This document shows positions 1 through 9,262 of a stretch of 64,000 nucleotides of DNA, one piece after another; the stretch's first letter is position 1, and every line of letters begins with the position of its first letter. The DNA comes from Ahrensia sp. GTDB lineage: Bacteria; Pseudomonadota; Alphaproteobacteria; Rhizobiales; Rhizobiaceae. Location of the stretch: the NCBI GenBank assembly GCA_002698425.1, contig NZXU01000006.1:15290-79289 (forward strand), written 5' to 3'. Made by a program: the position numbers and the translations under genes. Under the pieces are notes generated by a model. It saw only the letters and a list, made by a program, of their open reading frames with translations. It was not told the origin of the DNA and did no database searches.

Positions 1-642
1 GGGCTGAACGCGGTGCCGTCCGGCCGGCTCGTCGCAGCACTGCCGCCAGCGCTCTGCCAGGAACTGGTGGCGCCCAATCTCGCCTCGTTCCGTGCCCGCT
101 ATCCGGCAGTCGAACTCGACCTGATCGTCACCAGTCACGGTGTCGACCTGTTGCGCGACCAGGTCGACATCGCCGTCGTCGTCGGACCGCAACAGGATTC
201 CGACCTGATCTCGCGGACGCTTTATGCTGGTCCGCTGATCTGGGTCGCCAGCCCGCGGTATCTTGCCGGCAATCCGCTCGGCAGGGACACGGAAACCCTT
301 CTGCCCCATATCCAGATCTGCGAGAAACGTTACGGCCTCGCCCGCTTGCCGGTTCATGTCGACGGCGAGCCGGCACATATGGACCTCAGCCGCGGGGTTA
401 GCCATGCAAACGATCCGATCTCGGTGCGCGCCGCGGTTCTCGGCGGTTCGGGAATATCGCTGTTGCCGGAACTCTATTGCCGCGGGCAGTTGCGTCGCCG
501 CGAACTGACCGAAGTGGCGAAACACATCAGTTTCGATCTCTCCGCCTCGGTGCTGTCCGTCGTCTATCCGAGCCGGCGGCTGATGTCGCCAAAGACACGC
601 GCCTTCCTCGACTTCCTCGACGAGGTTGTGGCGAACCGGTAG
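1..642 (+). CDS. LysR-family transcriptional regulator, C-terminal part (cut by window start)
   Basis: The open frame runs in from base 1 (reads GLNAVPSGRL) and ends at a TAG at 640-642. It covers the effector-binding (PBP2-like) domain of a LysR regulator: the opening PSGRL strand, the hinge and the segment GGSGISLLPELYCRG typical of the second subdomain, then a C-terminus ending near FLDFLDEVV. The N-terminal winged-helix DNA-binding domain lies outside the window. The first GTG at 13 is an internal codon rather than a start. The effector and targets cannot be read from this fragment. Family assignment is fairly safe; function is unknown. Confidence 0.85.
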   Translation, partial: GLNAVPSGRLVAALPPALCQELVAPNLASFRARYPAVELDLIVTSHGVDLLRDQVDIAVVVGPQQDSDLISRTLYAGPLIWVASPRYLAGNPLGRDTETLLPHIQICEKRYGLARLPVHVDGEPAHMDLSRGVSHANDPISVRAAVLGGSGISLLPELYCRGQLRRRELTEVAKHISFDLSASVLSVVYPSRRLMSPKTRAFLDFLDEVVANR

Positions 643-659
643 TGGCTGTCGGGTCGATC

Positions 660-2765
660 CTATTGGATCAGCACGTCGACGGTGGTCGCCTTGCCGGCGG
701 CATCGATGACGGTGAGCTTCGAAAAGCCCTTGCCGTCCGGCATCCATGTGGCCGTGCGGCGGCGGAAGACGCCGTCGAGCGGCTGGCCGTTGGCGATCCA
801 CCGGAACGGCGCCTTGCCGCCCTGCAGTTTCAGGACCAGCGGCGAGAAATCCGCGCCCGATGACTCCGCCAGCTCAATGCGCGCGCCCTGCGGCGGATAG
901 ACGATCTCGGGGCCGGTCATCGTCCCGGCGACGGGAACCAATTCCGCGCTTTTCGGGACGAAACGCTTCAGGCCTTCCGGGAGGTCCGCGCGGGCGATTG
1001 CCCTGGTGCCGGGTGGCGGGCCGGCGAACGGCACTGGCTCGAGACCCGAACGGGCAAAGGCCTCGAACAGGATCGGCGCCGCCGTCCCGCCGCCGGTCGA
1101 GCCGGGCACCGCGCCATTGTCGGCACGCCCGACCCAGACTCCCAGCACGTAACGCCCGTCGTAACCGACCGACCACGCGTCGCGATAACCGTAGGATGTG
1201 CCGGTCTTGTAGGCGATGGCGCGCGGAGCGGAGGCAGCCGGCACGGGAACGCCGGTCAGGATGTCGCCGACCTGCCAGGCGGCTTTTGCCGACAGGACGG
1301 TGTTCAACCGGTAGGGCGCGCGGACGCCATGGACGCCGTCCACCAGCGTCACCGCGTTGCCGCCATTGGCGAGCGCGGCATAGGCCTGTACCAGATCGGC
1401 CAGTGAGAGACCGACGCCGCCGAGACCGATCGCCAAGCCGGGCTGTTCCTCCTTCGGCAGGACCGGCTCCACGCCGCTGCGCCTCAGCCGCTGCATCAGC
1501 GCCGCCGGTCCGACCGATTCCAGCAATTGCACCGCCGGCACGTTGAGCGACAATTGCAGCGCCTCGCGCACCGTCACGTCGCCCTGATAAAGCGTGTCGA
1601 AATTCTCCGGCCTGTAGCCGGAGAAATTGGTCGGCCGGTCGCGCATCATCGTCTCGGGTACGATGATGCCCTGCTCAAGCGCCAGCCCGTAGATGAAGGG
1701 TTTCAATGTGGAACCGGGCGAGCGCGGCGCGCGCGTCATGTCGACCCAGCCGGAGCGCGACGTGTCGAAATAATCCGCCGAGCCGACCTCCGCCAGCACC
1801 TCGCCGGTGCGCGCATCGGCCAGCATCATGGCGAGCGACAGTTTCGGTCCGAGTCGCCGCACCGCATTGCGCGCGACGGTTTCCAGCGAGGCCTGGATAT
1901 CCCGGTCGATGGTGAGTTCGATCCGGTCGGCGTCGGGCTTCGCACGCATCGCCGCTTCCGCGAGATGCGGCGCCAGCGCCGGCAGGCCACGCCTCTTGCC
2001 CGACAGGTGCGCAGCCGAGGCGCGCGCCACTTCGAAAGGCTCGATCACACCGGCATCGGCCATCCGTTGCAAGACGCGGTCGCGCGCCTCTTTCGCGTTA
2101 TCCGGATGCCGATCAGGGCGACGCGTTTCGGGCGATTGCGGCAGGGACACGAGGAGCGCCGCTTCGGACAGGCGCAGCTTCTTGGGCTCCTTGCCGAACC
2201 ATGCGAGCGATGCGGCGCGAACACCTTCGATATTGCCGCCATAGGGCGCGAGCGTCAGGTAGCGTTCAAGGATCTGGTCCTTGGAGAGCCTGCGCTCAAT
2301 CTGCAGGGCGCGGAACATCTGCCGGAGCTTGACGGAGATCGACTGGCCACCGCCGACTTCCATCAGCCGGGCCAGCTGCATCGTCAGGGTCGAACCGCCC
2401 GAAACGATGCGGCCGTTCACCGCGAACTGCACGCTGGCGCGCAGCATGGCGACCGGATCGACGCCATGGTGGTCGCTGAAGCGCTTGTCCTCGTAAGCGA
2501 TCAGCATGTTGAGGAATTGCGGGTCGACCTCGCCGAGGCTGACCGGCAGGCGCCAGCGCCCCTCCTCCGTGGCGAAGGCGCGCAATAGCTCGCCGTCGCG
2601 GCCGACGACCTGGGCGGAAACGGGAACCTTTCCGATCGGCGGCAACGGATAGATCCGATCAAGCGCGAGGAAGGTCCCCGCGCCCAAAAGGGGCACGGCG
2701 ACTACGGCAAGCGCCGCAGCCGCGATGATCCGCCTTGCCCTCTTTCCCGGCCGCCGCATGATCAC
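660..2765 (-). CDS. pbpC: Penicillin-binding protein 1C (bifunctional transglycosylase/transpeptidase)
   Basis: 701 aa. A short cytoplasmic basic N-terminus is followed by one membrane segment (about residues 12-35). The GT51 glycosyltransferase domain carries EDKRF (catalytic Glu about residue 92) and GGSTLTMQ. The transpeptidase domain carries STLK (active Ser, SxxK), SLN and KTGTS. A C-terminal domain (about 610-701) matches the BiPBP_C module of PbpC proteins. It would polymerise and cross-link peptidoglycan in the periplasm. The start codon overlaps the stop of the upstream alpha-2-macroglobulin gene (ATGA, 2762-2765), so the two are translationally coupled. This pair is conserved in many proteobacteria, where the macroglobulin is thought to protect cells whose envelope is breached and PbpC to repair it. 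Confidence 0.95.
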   Translation of the reverse strand: MIMRRPGKRARRIIAAAALAVVAVPLLGAGTFLALDRIYPLPPIGKVPVSAQVVGRDGELLRAFATEEGRWRLPVSLGEVDPQFLNMLIAYEDKRFSDHHGVDPVAMLRASVQFAVNGRIVSGGSTLTMQLARLMEVGGGQSISVKLRQMFRALQIERRLSKDQILERYLTLAPYGGNIEGVRAASLAWFGKEPKKLRLSEAALLVSLPQSPETRRPDRHPDNAKEARDRVLQRMADAGVIEPFEVARASAAHLSGKRRGLPALAPHLAEAAMRAKPDADRIELTIDRDIQASLETVARNAVRRLGPKLSLAMMLADARTGEVLAEVGSADYFDTSRSGWVDMTRAPRSPGSTLKPFIYGLALEQGIIVPETMMRDRPTNFSGYRPENFDTLYQGDVTVREALQLSLNVPAVQLLESVGPAALMQRLRRSGVEPVLPKEEQPGLAIGLGGVGLSLADLVQAYAALANGGNAVTLVDGVHGVRAPYRLNTVLSAKAAWQVGDILTGVPVPAASAPRAIAYKTGTSYGYRDAWSVGYDGRYVLGVWVGRADNGAVPGSTGGGTAAPILFEAFARSGLEPVPFAGPPPGTRAIARADLPEGLKRFVPKSAELVPVAGTMTGPEIVYPPQGARIELAESSGADFSPLVLKLQGGKAPFRWIANGQPLDGVFRRRTATWMPDGKGFSKLTVIDAAGKATTVDVLIQ

Positions 2766-5700
2766 TCGGCCGAGACGATCATCCGGCCGGTCGCCGTGCG
2801 CGCCGACAGTTCGGGCCGGTACATGTCCTCGACGCTCGCCGCCGGATGGGCGTAATTGCCCGGCGACACGGCGCGGACGACATAGGCAAAGGAGAACTCC
2901 CTGTCGCCGCGGCCCGAGCGGTTGAAGGCGGCGACGAAACGGTCGTCGCGATATTCGCTATGGGCGTAGGAGACATCGCCGAGCCAGTCGAAATTCTTCA
3001 GCTCCGCCGACCCCATGATCCGCGGATTGTCGATCTCGAAGCCCGCCGGCAGCAGGTCCGTCACAAGCACGCGCGAAGGCCAAGCATTGAGTTCATTGAC
3101 CGTCAGCACGACGACGTAGCGCTCGTTCTGCTTCACCTCGGCGACGCTGACCTGCTCGCCTTCCAGCGTGTAGTAGCGGCGCTGGATGGAGAAGCCGTCG
3201 CCGCCGGCCGGCAGCGGCTGTTTCGGCGCGGCAACCGTGGTGATGGTCAAGTCGACAGGTTTGTCGCCCTTGTTGGTCACGCGGATCGGCGAGACCTCCA
3301 GTTCGGAGCCCTCGACCCGTTCGGCGAAGGGGCCGTCATGGCTGGCTCCGTTCACGTCGAGATCGACGCCGTTTTCCTCCGCCGCAAGGGCGCGGGCGGC
3401 GAGCAGCATCCAGGCCTCGTCCTGGGTCGAGGTCCAGCGCACCGATTTGCGGATGCCGGAGACGTAGCCGATCATCTCCTCGACCGAGGAAACCGACGGC
3501 TTCGTCTCGGCGGCGAGCGCCAGCATCGCCGCTCCGTCGCGCAGCCGCGAGCCGTAATCCGTGCGCCAGACCGATTTTGGCGCGGTCGCCCGGGCCAGTC
3601 GCAGCGCAGATGCAAAAGCGTTCTCCGCGCCGGCCTGATCGCCATAGAGCGCCAGGCTCGCGCCAAGCTGCGCCCGCGACATGGGGCTGGAGAATTCGCC
3701 GATCTGGCTCTCCGAGTAATAGCGCAGATCGGTCAGGGAAGCGCGGCGATTGCGGGCCAGCACGTAGAGCGCATAGGCGATTTCGCTGCCTCCGGCGGAG
3801 AGATCATTGTTGTAGGCGAGCGTGTTCTGGAGATTGTCCAGCGCCTGCATCATCGCCTGTTCCGGCACGTCGTAGCCCTGCTCACGCGCCCGCGTCAGGA
3901 AGTCCGACACATAGGCGTCGAGCCACGGATCGCCGCCGCCCGCCCCCCAGAGGCCGAAACTGCCGGCGGAGGACTGGTAGTTCAGCACGCGGTCGATCGC
4001 GCCCTGGATGCGCTTCTTCAGGTCCGGATCGTCCGGCAAACCGGCGGTCCTCGCCAATTGCGAGACATAGAGCAGCGGCAGGGCGCGGCTCGTCGTCTGC
4101 TCGGCGCAGCCATACGGATAGCGGTCGAGCGTCATCAGGAGCGACGGGATGTCGAAGGCCGCATAGCGCGTGACGCCGACCGAGACGGTGGCCCCGTCGA
4201 GGATGCTCGCCGCGAGCAATTCGCTATCGACGGTGATCGCGCCGCCATTGGCCGCGAGCGGCACCTGCATGCGCGTCGTCACGGGCAGCGTGTCGGCGCG
4301 CACCGGGATGTAGCGCGTAGTTTCAAGCGCCATGCCGTCGGCATGGGCGAGGCGCACCACGACCGTGCCGGAGCCGATATCGTTCGCGGACAGGTTCAAG
4401 CGCACGGATTCACGCGCGCCGGACTCAAGCGCGACAGTCATCGCCTGGACGCTCGCCGACAGTTCCTCGCTCGGTTCGACGCTGAGTTCGTAGTCGCCGG
4501 CCGGGCCGTCGGTGTTGGCCAGTTCGACCAGCATCTGAGCCGTATCGCCGACCGCCATGAAGCGGGGCGTGCTCGCCATGATGACCACCGGATCGCGGAT
4601 GATCAGGTCCTGCGTCGCGTGGCCGACGCCTTCGCCCGACCATGCGACCGCCATCAGCCGCGCCGTGCCGTTGAATTGCGGCACGTCGAAACTGACCGTC
4701 GCCTTGCCGTCGGCGTCGAGACGGACGATGCCGGAATAGAGCGCCAGCAGCTTCTCGGTCGGCGGGCTCCCCTTGGAGCCGAGCGCCATGCCGTCGCCGC
4801 CGGTACGCAGCTTGCCCATCTCGCCGGCCGAGCCGTCGATCAGCCGGCCGTAGAGATCGCGCATTTCGAGGCCGAGGCGGCGCTGGCCGAAATACCAGTC
4901 GTCCGGGGCGGGCGGCTCGTAGCGGGTCAGGTTGAGAATACCGACATCGACGGCCGCGAGCGTCACATAGGCTTCCTCGCCCGCCGACAGACCGGTCACA
5001 GAGATCGGCACAGAGAGGGTGGAATTCGGCTCGATGCGTTCCGGCACGTCGAGCGCGACGGCGAGCTTGCGGTCGCCCGGATCAACGGCGAGCCATTTGA
5101 CGCCGATGGCGCGCATCGGCATGCGCGTTTCCTCGGCATCGCCGGGTCGGAACAAGGTCGCCGTAACATAGGCGCCGGCGCCCCAATCCTCGCTGACCGG
5201 GATATCGACGGTCGTACCGCCTTCCGGCACCGAGGCCGAGAAAGTCTGCAGCAGCCGCTCGGAACCGATGGTGATCAGCGCTTCGCCGGCGAAACGCGGC
5301 GAGATCTTCAACCGCGCCGTATCTCCCGGCGCGTATTCGGCCCTGTCGAGCGCGATTTCCAGACCGTCCGGCGTGTCGGTCGAGGACGCCTCGACATACC
5401 AGCCGGCGTGGAACTCGACGCTCGAAATCGGGCCCGCGTCTTCGGGCGAGGACACGTCGAGCCGGTACCGGCCCCAGTCGACGGCAGAGGAAATCGCGCC
5501 CGCATCATCGGCGGTCACGTCGATCGTGCCGGAGGCGATCTTCGTCGTCAGCTCGACCGGCTCGTATTTCCAATAGGTGCCGTCGCGATACCACTGGTAA
5601 TGCGTCTCGACGCGGACCAGCGACCATTTCAGGCCGTTCATGTCGATGCGCTGGCCGTCGCTGTCGACGGCGATCACCCTGAAGCCCGCATTGCCGCCTT

Positions 5701-8218
5701 CCGGCACCTGGAAATCGCCGAAATCGGGCCGGATGCCGATCATCTCGGTGACCGGCGCGATGGCGAGATCGAGCGCGCGTTCGACCGGGCGCCCGCCATT
5801 CTCGCGCATCCGCACCGTCACCGTGCCGGCGAGCAGCCGCGTCGTGTCGGGCGCCTCGTCGAGGCCGACCTCGAACACAGCCTTGCCGTCATCGTCGAGC
5901 GCCGACAATCCGTCGAGGCTGCGGGTCCGTTCGACCTCGCTGACATCCTCGTCGGTCAGTCCGAAGACATAGCCCGGGAACGCGTCCCAGTTCTGCGTCG
6001 TTTTGATCGACAATTCGCCTTCCAGCGTCAGGCCCGCCGCCGGCGCGCCGTAGAGATATCGGCCGTCGACCTGGATCTCGGTCAGTTCGCCGATCACCAT
6101 GTCGCCGCCGGTGAGCGTGAACTCGGTACGGTCGGGCACGAAATCCTCGACCAGGAAGACCTTCTCGGCCAGCGCGGGCTGCTCCGGGTCCGTGTAGATC
6201 CGCATCGTCCATGCGCCGCGCTGGGCGTTGTCCTGAAGCTGCAGATCGACGGAATGGCCGCCGGCTTCCGCGCCGTTCGAGACGATGCGGCGATCCTCCA
6301 TGCCGTCCGGGCGGGTGAATATGAACACCATAGGCAGGCCGGATACCGCCCGCGCGGCGCTGTCGCGGGCAAGCGCCTGCGCATGCACGACCTCGCCGGC
6401 GCGGTAGATGCCGCGCTCCGTCCATGCGTAGAGATCGAGCGCGCCCGCCGCCGGACGGCCGGTCACGCCGCGGTCGGAGAGATCGAAGCCGGCTCGCGTC
6501 AGGTCGAGGAAGACAAAATCGTCATCGTCGCGCTCGGCGGTCAGGGCCGCCGGTTCGAGACCGCCCTCGCCCCGGGTCAGGCCGCGCTCGAACCGCGCCA
6601 TGCCGTCGGCGTCGGTCACGACCTCGCCGAGCAGTTCGTTATTACGCGCGATCAGCGACAGCGACACGCCGGCGATCGGCTGCGCGCCACCGAGCGAACG
6701 GGCGAAGACGGTCAGCCCGTCCTCACCGGAAAAGGTGGTCAGGCCGATATCGGACACGACAAACCATTGCGTCGCCTTGGGCTGCCAGTACTCGGAGCGT
6801 TCGCCGGGAACTTTCGCCGTCAGAACATAGACGCCGGGCTTGCGCTCGGGCACTGCCTCGTCGACCGGGAAGCTCGTCGTCACTTCCTCGTTCAGCACGC
6901 TCTGGATGTCGATTTCGCCTTTCCAGACCGGTTCGCCGATATCGTCGCGGATCGTGTCGAGCGAATAGCCGTCGAGCTGGGTCATGAACTGGTTGCGGGT
7001 CAGCGTCTGCGAAAGCGCGCGGTCGCCGACACGGTAAAGCTCGATTTCCGCCTTGTCCGTGTTGACGGTGACGATCGGAATGCCGCGGCGCGCCGTTCCC
7101 GGCAGGACGAAGTTGTCGCCGGTGAAGCGCAGGCTCGGCGCGCGGTCGGGCACGAAGATGTTCAGCGCAACGGGCTTCTCCAGAACTTCGCCGATATTGG
7201 ACGGCAGGCCGGCGCGCAGCGTGATCCGGTATCGGCCGCCATGCTCCAACCCGTCGATGCAGATTTCCTTCGAATTGATCACGAGCGACTGCGGCGGTGC
7301 GCCGTCGAGCGTGATGAAGCCGGCGAAATCGGTGTCGGCTAGGTTTTCCGAGAACTGTACGCAGGCGCGCGGCGTCTCGGCGTCGGCATCGACGGTGTGT
7401 TCCAGCACGCGGAAGCCGAAGCGGGTGCGCGCGGCGGCATAGGCGTCGCGGATACCGGCGGAATCGGCCAGTTCGAGGCTCGCCTTGTAGGCCTCGATGG
7501 CGGGACGGCCGTCGGCCAGTTTCTCGAAGGCTTCGCCCATCAGCGCAAGCGCGCGGGCGCGATCCGAAACGGTGCGCGAGACCTGGTAGGCGTTGAAAGC
7601 GGCGCTGGCCGCCGTCTCGCGCAGCTTTCGCACCTCGTCCGGACGCGGAACGACAGCGAGCGCGGCACGCGCGATGCCCGCCCATGCGGCGCTATCCTCG
7701 GGCGCCAGCGCGGCGGCAAGACCGAATTTCTTCAGCGCGGCGCGTTGATCCCCGGCTTTCGCGGCGGCTTCCGCCTCGTCGGTCAGCGCACCGGTGCTTT
7801 CCGTCAGATCGGAGGGCACAGCCGCGATCAGGTTGCTGCGGTAATTGGTGGCCATCGTCTTGTAGCCGCGTGCGAAATCCAGATCGGGCGCAGCGCCGAG
7901 ATCGGGTTCCGCGCCGATTTCGATCACCCGTCCGGCAACCGAACCCTCGGAGAGTTGCAACCGGCCGAAATCGGACTTGAGGAAGCACCAGTTCACCTTC
8001 GAATTGAAGGTGAAGGCCCGGCAGTTCCGGTTGGCGAGGCAGATATTCTCGCATTGGTCCAGCGTGACATCCGTCGCGGTCGAAATATCGAAGCCGTAAT
8101 AGTCGCCGTTTTCACTGGTGACGACGCGCCGGCCTGTCTCCTGCGCCGTGGCGAGGTTCGCCGCGAGAATGACGGAGAGACATGTGGACAGGAAAACGAA
8201 AAAAGCTCGCTGGAACAC
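2762..8218 (-). CDS. Bacterial alpha-2-macroglobulin family protein with N-terminal PAN/Apple domain
   Basis: 1818 aa with a signal peptide (cleavage near ANLATAQ, residue about 25). Residues about 30-95 form a cysteine-rich PAN/Apple-like module (DQCENICLANRNCRAF). A helical segment follows, then the long chain of MG beta-sandwich domains, the bait-like region and the thioester domain. The thioester motif is intact as YPYGCAEQ near residue 1370 (CxEQ). The C-terminal receptor-like domain ends near ATGRMIVSAE. Family members trap proteases in the periplasm by covalent thioester attack. No lipobox is seen, so this appears to be a soluble periplasmic form rather than a YfhM-like lipoprotein. 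It is first in a two-gene unit with pbpC. Confidence 0.93.
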   Translation of the reverse strand: MFQRAFFVFLSTCLSVILAANLATAQETGRRVVTSENGDYYGFDISTATDVTLDQCENICLANRNCRAFTFNSKVNWCFLKSDFGRLQLSEGSVAGRVIEIGAEPDLGAAPDLDFARGYKTMATNYRSNLIAAVPSDLTESTGALTDEAEAAAKAGDQRAALKKFGLAAALAPEDSAAWAGIARAALAVVPRPDEVRKLRETAASAAFNAYQVSRTVSDRARALALMGEAFEKLADGRPAIEAYKASLELADSAGIRDAYAAARTRFGFRVLEHTVDADAETPRACVQFSENLADTDFAGFITLDGAPPQSLVINSKEICIDGLEHGGRYRITLRAGLPSNIGEVLEKPVALNIFVPDRAPSLRFTGDNFVLPGTARRGIPIVTVNTDKAEIELYRVGDRALSQTLTRNQFMTQLDGYSLDTIRDDIGEPVWKGEIDIQSVLNEEVTTSFPVDEAVPERKPGVYVLTAKVPGERSEYWQPKATQWFVVSDIGLTTFSGEDGLTVFARSLGGAQPIAGVSLSLIARNNELLGEVVTDADGMARFERGLTRGEGGLEPAALTAERDDDDFVFLDLTRAGFDLSDRGVTGRPAAGALDLYAWTERGIYRAGEVVHAQALARDSAARAVSGLPMVFIFTRPDGMEDRRIVSNGAEAGGHSVDLQLQDNAQRGAWTMRIYTDPEQPALAEKVFLVEDFVPDRTEFTLTGGDMVIGELTEIQVDGRYLYGAPAAGLTLEGELSIKTTQNWDAFPGYVFGLTDEDVSEVERTRSLDGLSALDDDGKAVFEVGLDEAPDTTRLLAGTVTVRMRENGGRPVERALDLAIAPVTEMIGIRPDFGDFQVPEGGNAGFRVIAVDSDGQRIDMNGLKWSLVRVETHYQWYRDGTYWKYEPVELTTKIASGTIDVTADDAGAISSAVDWGRYRLDVSSPEDAGPISSVEFHAGWYVEASSTDTPDGLEIALDRAEYAPGDTARLKISPRFAGEALITIGSERLLQTFSASVPEGGTTVDIPVSEDWGAGAYVTATLFRPGDAEETRMPMRAIGVKWLAVDPGDRKLAVALDVPERIEPNSTLSVPISVTGLSAGEEAYVTLAAVDVGILNLTRYEPPAPDDWYFGQRRLGLEMRDLYGRLIDGSAGEMGKLRTGGDGMALGSKGSPPTEKLLALYSGIVRLDADGKATVSFDVPQFNGTARLMAVAWSGEGVGHATQDLIIRDPVVIMASTPRFMAVGDTAQMLVELANTDGPAGDYELSVEPSEELSASVQAMTVALESGARESVRLNLSANDIGSGTVVVRLAHADGMALETTRYIPVRADTLPVTTRMQVPLAANGGAITVDSELLAASILDGATVSVGVTRYAAFDIPSLLMTLDRYPYGCAEQTTSRALPLLYVSQLARTAGLPDDPDLKKRIQGAIDRVLNYQSSAGSFGLWGAGGGDPWLDAYVSDFLTRAREQGYDVPEQAMMQALDNLQNTLAYNNDLSAGGSEIAYALYVLARNRRASLTDLRYYSESQIGEFSSPMSRAQLGASLALYGDQAGAENAFASALRLARATAPKSVWRTDYGSRLRDGAAMLALAAETKPSVSSVEEMIGYVSGIRKSVRWTSTQDEAWMLLAARALAAEENGVDLDVNGASHDGPFAERVEGSELEVSPIRVTNKGDKPVDLTITTVAAPKQPLPAGGDGFSIQRRYYTLEGEQVSVAEVKQNERYVVVLTVNELNAWPSRVLVTDLLPAGFEIDNPRIMGSAELKNFDWLGDVSYAHSEYRDDRFVAAFNRSGRGDREFSFAYVVRAVSPGNYAHPAASVEDMYRPELSARTATGRMIVSAE

Positions 8219-8548
8219 GACGATATATCTCCCCGATGCATGACAGGTCCGCGGGATGCGCGCCTGCCGAAAGCGACCAACCGTCGCACACTAGAGGCAA
8301 AGTTTGCGCGCAAAATGTGACAGATCGCACGGCGCGGAATTCCAGGAGCAACGCAGGGGGCAGATGCCGGGCGCCGAGAAGCGGCCCGCGATTCAAGGCC
8401 CGACGCGCCGGAGTAAGGATCGCCCTGCCCGCCCGGCCGGATACGACCGCTTTTCCCGGGAGGACCTTATTTCAATCAATCGATTGACTTAAATCAAGGA
8501 TGAGCGCAGACTGCCCTGCGAGGACAATGCGGTGAGCGAGAACCGGGA
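8219..8548. promoter_or_regulatory. Divergent intergenic region between the macroglobulin and cecR operons
   Basis: 330 bp with no convincing gene. It must hold the promoters for the leftward alpha-2-macroglobulin/pbpC unit and the rightward TetR/ABC exporter operon. The only distinct structure is an AT-richer patch at about 8465-8500 containing a perfect palindrome (listed separately). Confidence 0.6.
8476..8487. promoter_or_regulatory. Palindrome TCAATCGATTGA, candidate TetR/CecR operator
   Basis: A perfect 12-bp palindrome 61 bp upstream of the TetR start, in the only AT-rich part of the intergenic region. The adjacent TTGACTTAAATCAA (8484-8497) is also dyad-like. TetR-family regulators usually bind such palindromes in their own promoter. 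Assignment to this regulator is inference from position. Confidence 0.5.
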
Positions 8549-9262
8549 ATGAAACGCGAAAAGCCCCTCAAAACAGCGGCGGGCGCCGGTGGAAACGAAG
8601 GCAATGCCGAGCCCCGCACGCGCAGCGATCGCGGCGCAGACACGCGTGCGCAGCTTATCGAGGCAGCGCTCGAGATCTTCGGACGCCTTGGCTATGAGGG
8701 CGCCACCACGCGGCAGATCGCCAAGGCGGCGGACGCCAATCTCGCAGCGATCGTCTACCACTTCGGCAGCAAGGAAGCCCTGCATCTGGCCGTCGCGGAG
8801 CACGTCGCCAAGAGCATTCTCGCCAGGATCGGGCCAACTCTGGCGACGATCTCGGCACCCGAGGCAACCGCGACACCCGAAGCGGCACGCGCGTCGCTGC
8901 ACAGTCTGGTCGGGACCATTATCGATGTCCTGCTGGGCTCTGCGGAGGCGGAGCGCTGGGCGCGTTTCATCGTCCGCGAACAGCTTCAGCCGACAGCCGC
9001 TTTCGACGTGATTTACGGCTTCATGGAACACGCCATGTCGACCGCCCTGCGCATCGTCACGACCATTCTCGATACGCCGGAGGACGAGGAAATCCGGCTG
9101 CGTACCATCACCGTACTCGGCCAGGTTCTCGTCTTCCGCGTCGCCCAGACGCTGGTGTTCAGGCGCATGAACTGGACAGCCATCGGCGACCGCGAACGGG
9201 CCGCGATCAAGCAGGTCATACTGCAAAACCTGGATGCCATTCTCGAAGGAACCAAGCCATGA
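8549..9262 (+). CDS. cecR: TetR-family regulator, CecR (YbiH)-like
   Basis: 237 aa. The N-terminal helix-turn-helix reads ADTRAQLIEAALEIFGRLGY, ATTRQIAKAADANLAAIVYHF (in two pieces), residues about 28-75, then GSKEALHLAV. The C-terminal ligand domain has the DUF1956 pattern of CecR-like regulators (segments ERWARFIVREQL and RTITVLGQVLVFRVA). Its stop overlaps the next gene by 4 bp (ATGA). In E. coli CecR represses the ybhGFSR exporter genes; the same gene set follows here, so it is probably the local repressor, binding the palindrome just upstream. The ligand cannot be predicted. Confidence 0.88.
   Translation: MKREKPLKTAAGAGGNEGNAEPRTRSDRGADTRAQLIEAALEIFGRLGYEGATTRQIAKAADANLAAIVYHFGSKEALHLAVAEHVAKSILARIGPTLATISAPEATATPEAARASLHSLVGTIIDVLLGSAEAERWARFIVREQLQPTAAFDVIYGFMEHAMSTALRIVTTILDTPEDEEIRLRTITVLGQVLVFRVAQTLVFRRMNWTAIGDRERAAIKQVILQNLDAILEGTKP

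Noticed and set aside
2846..7342. 1498-codon open frame on the plus strand opposite the macroglobulin gene
   Set aside because: It mirrors the GC-rich codon pattern of the real minus-strand gene, has no domain and no ribosome site.
8484..8497. TTGACTTAAATCAA as an FNR box for the cecR operon
   Set aside because: One base off the consensus and overlapping a better TetR palindrome; not enough to call FNR control.
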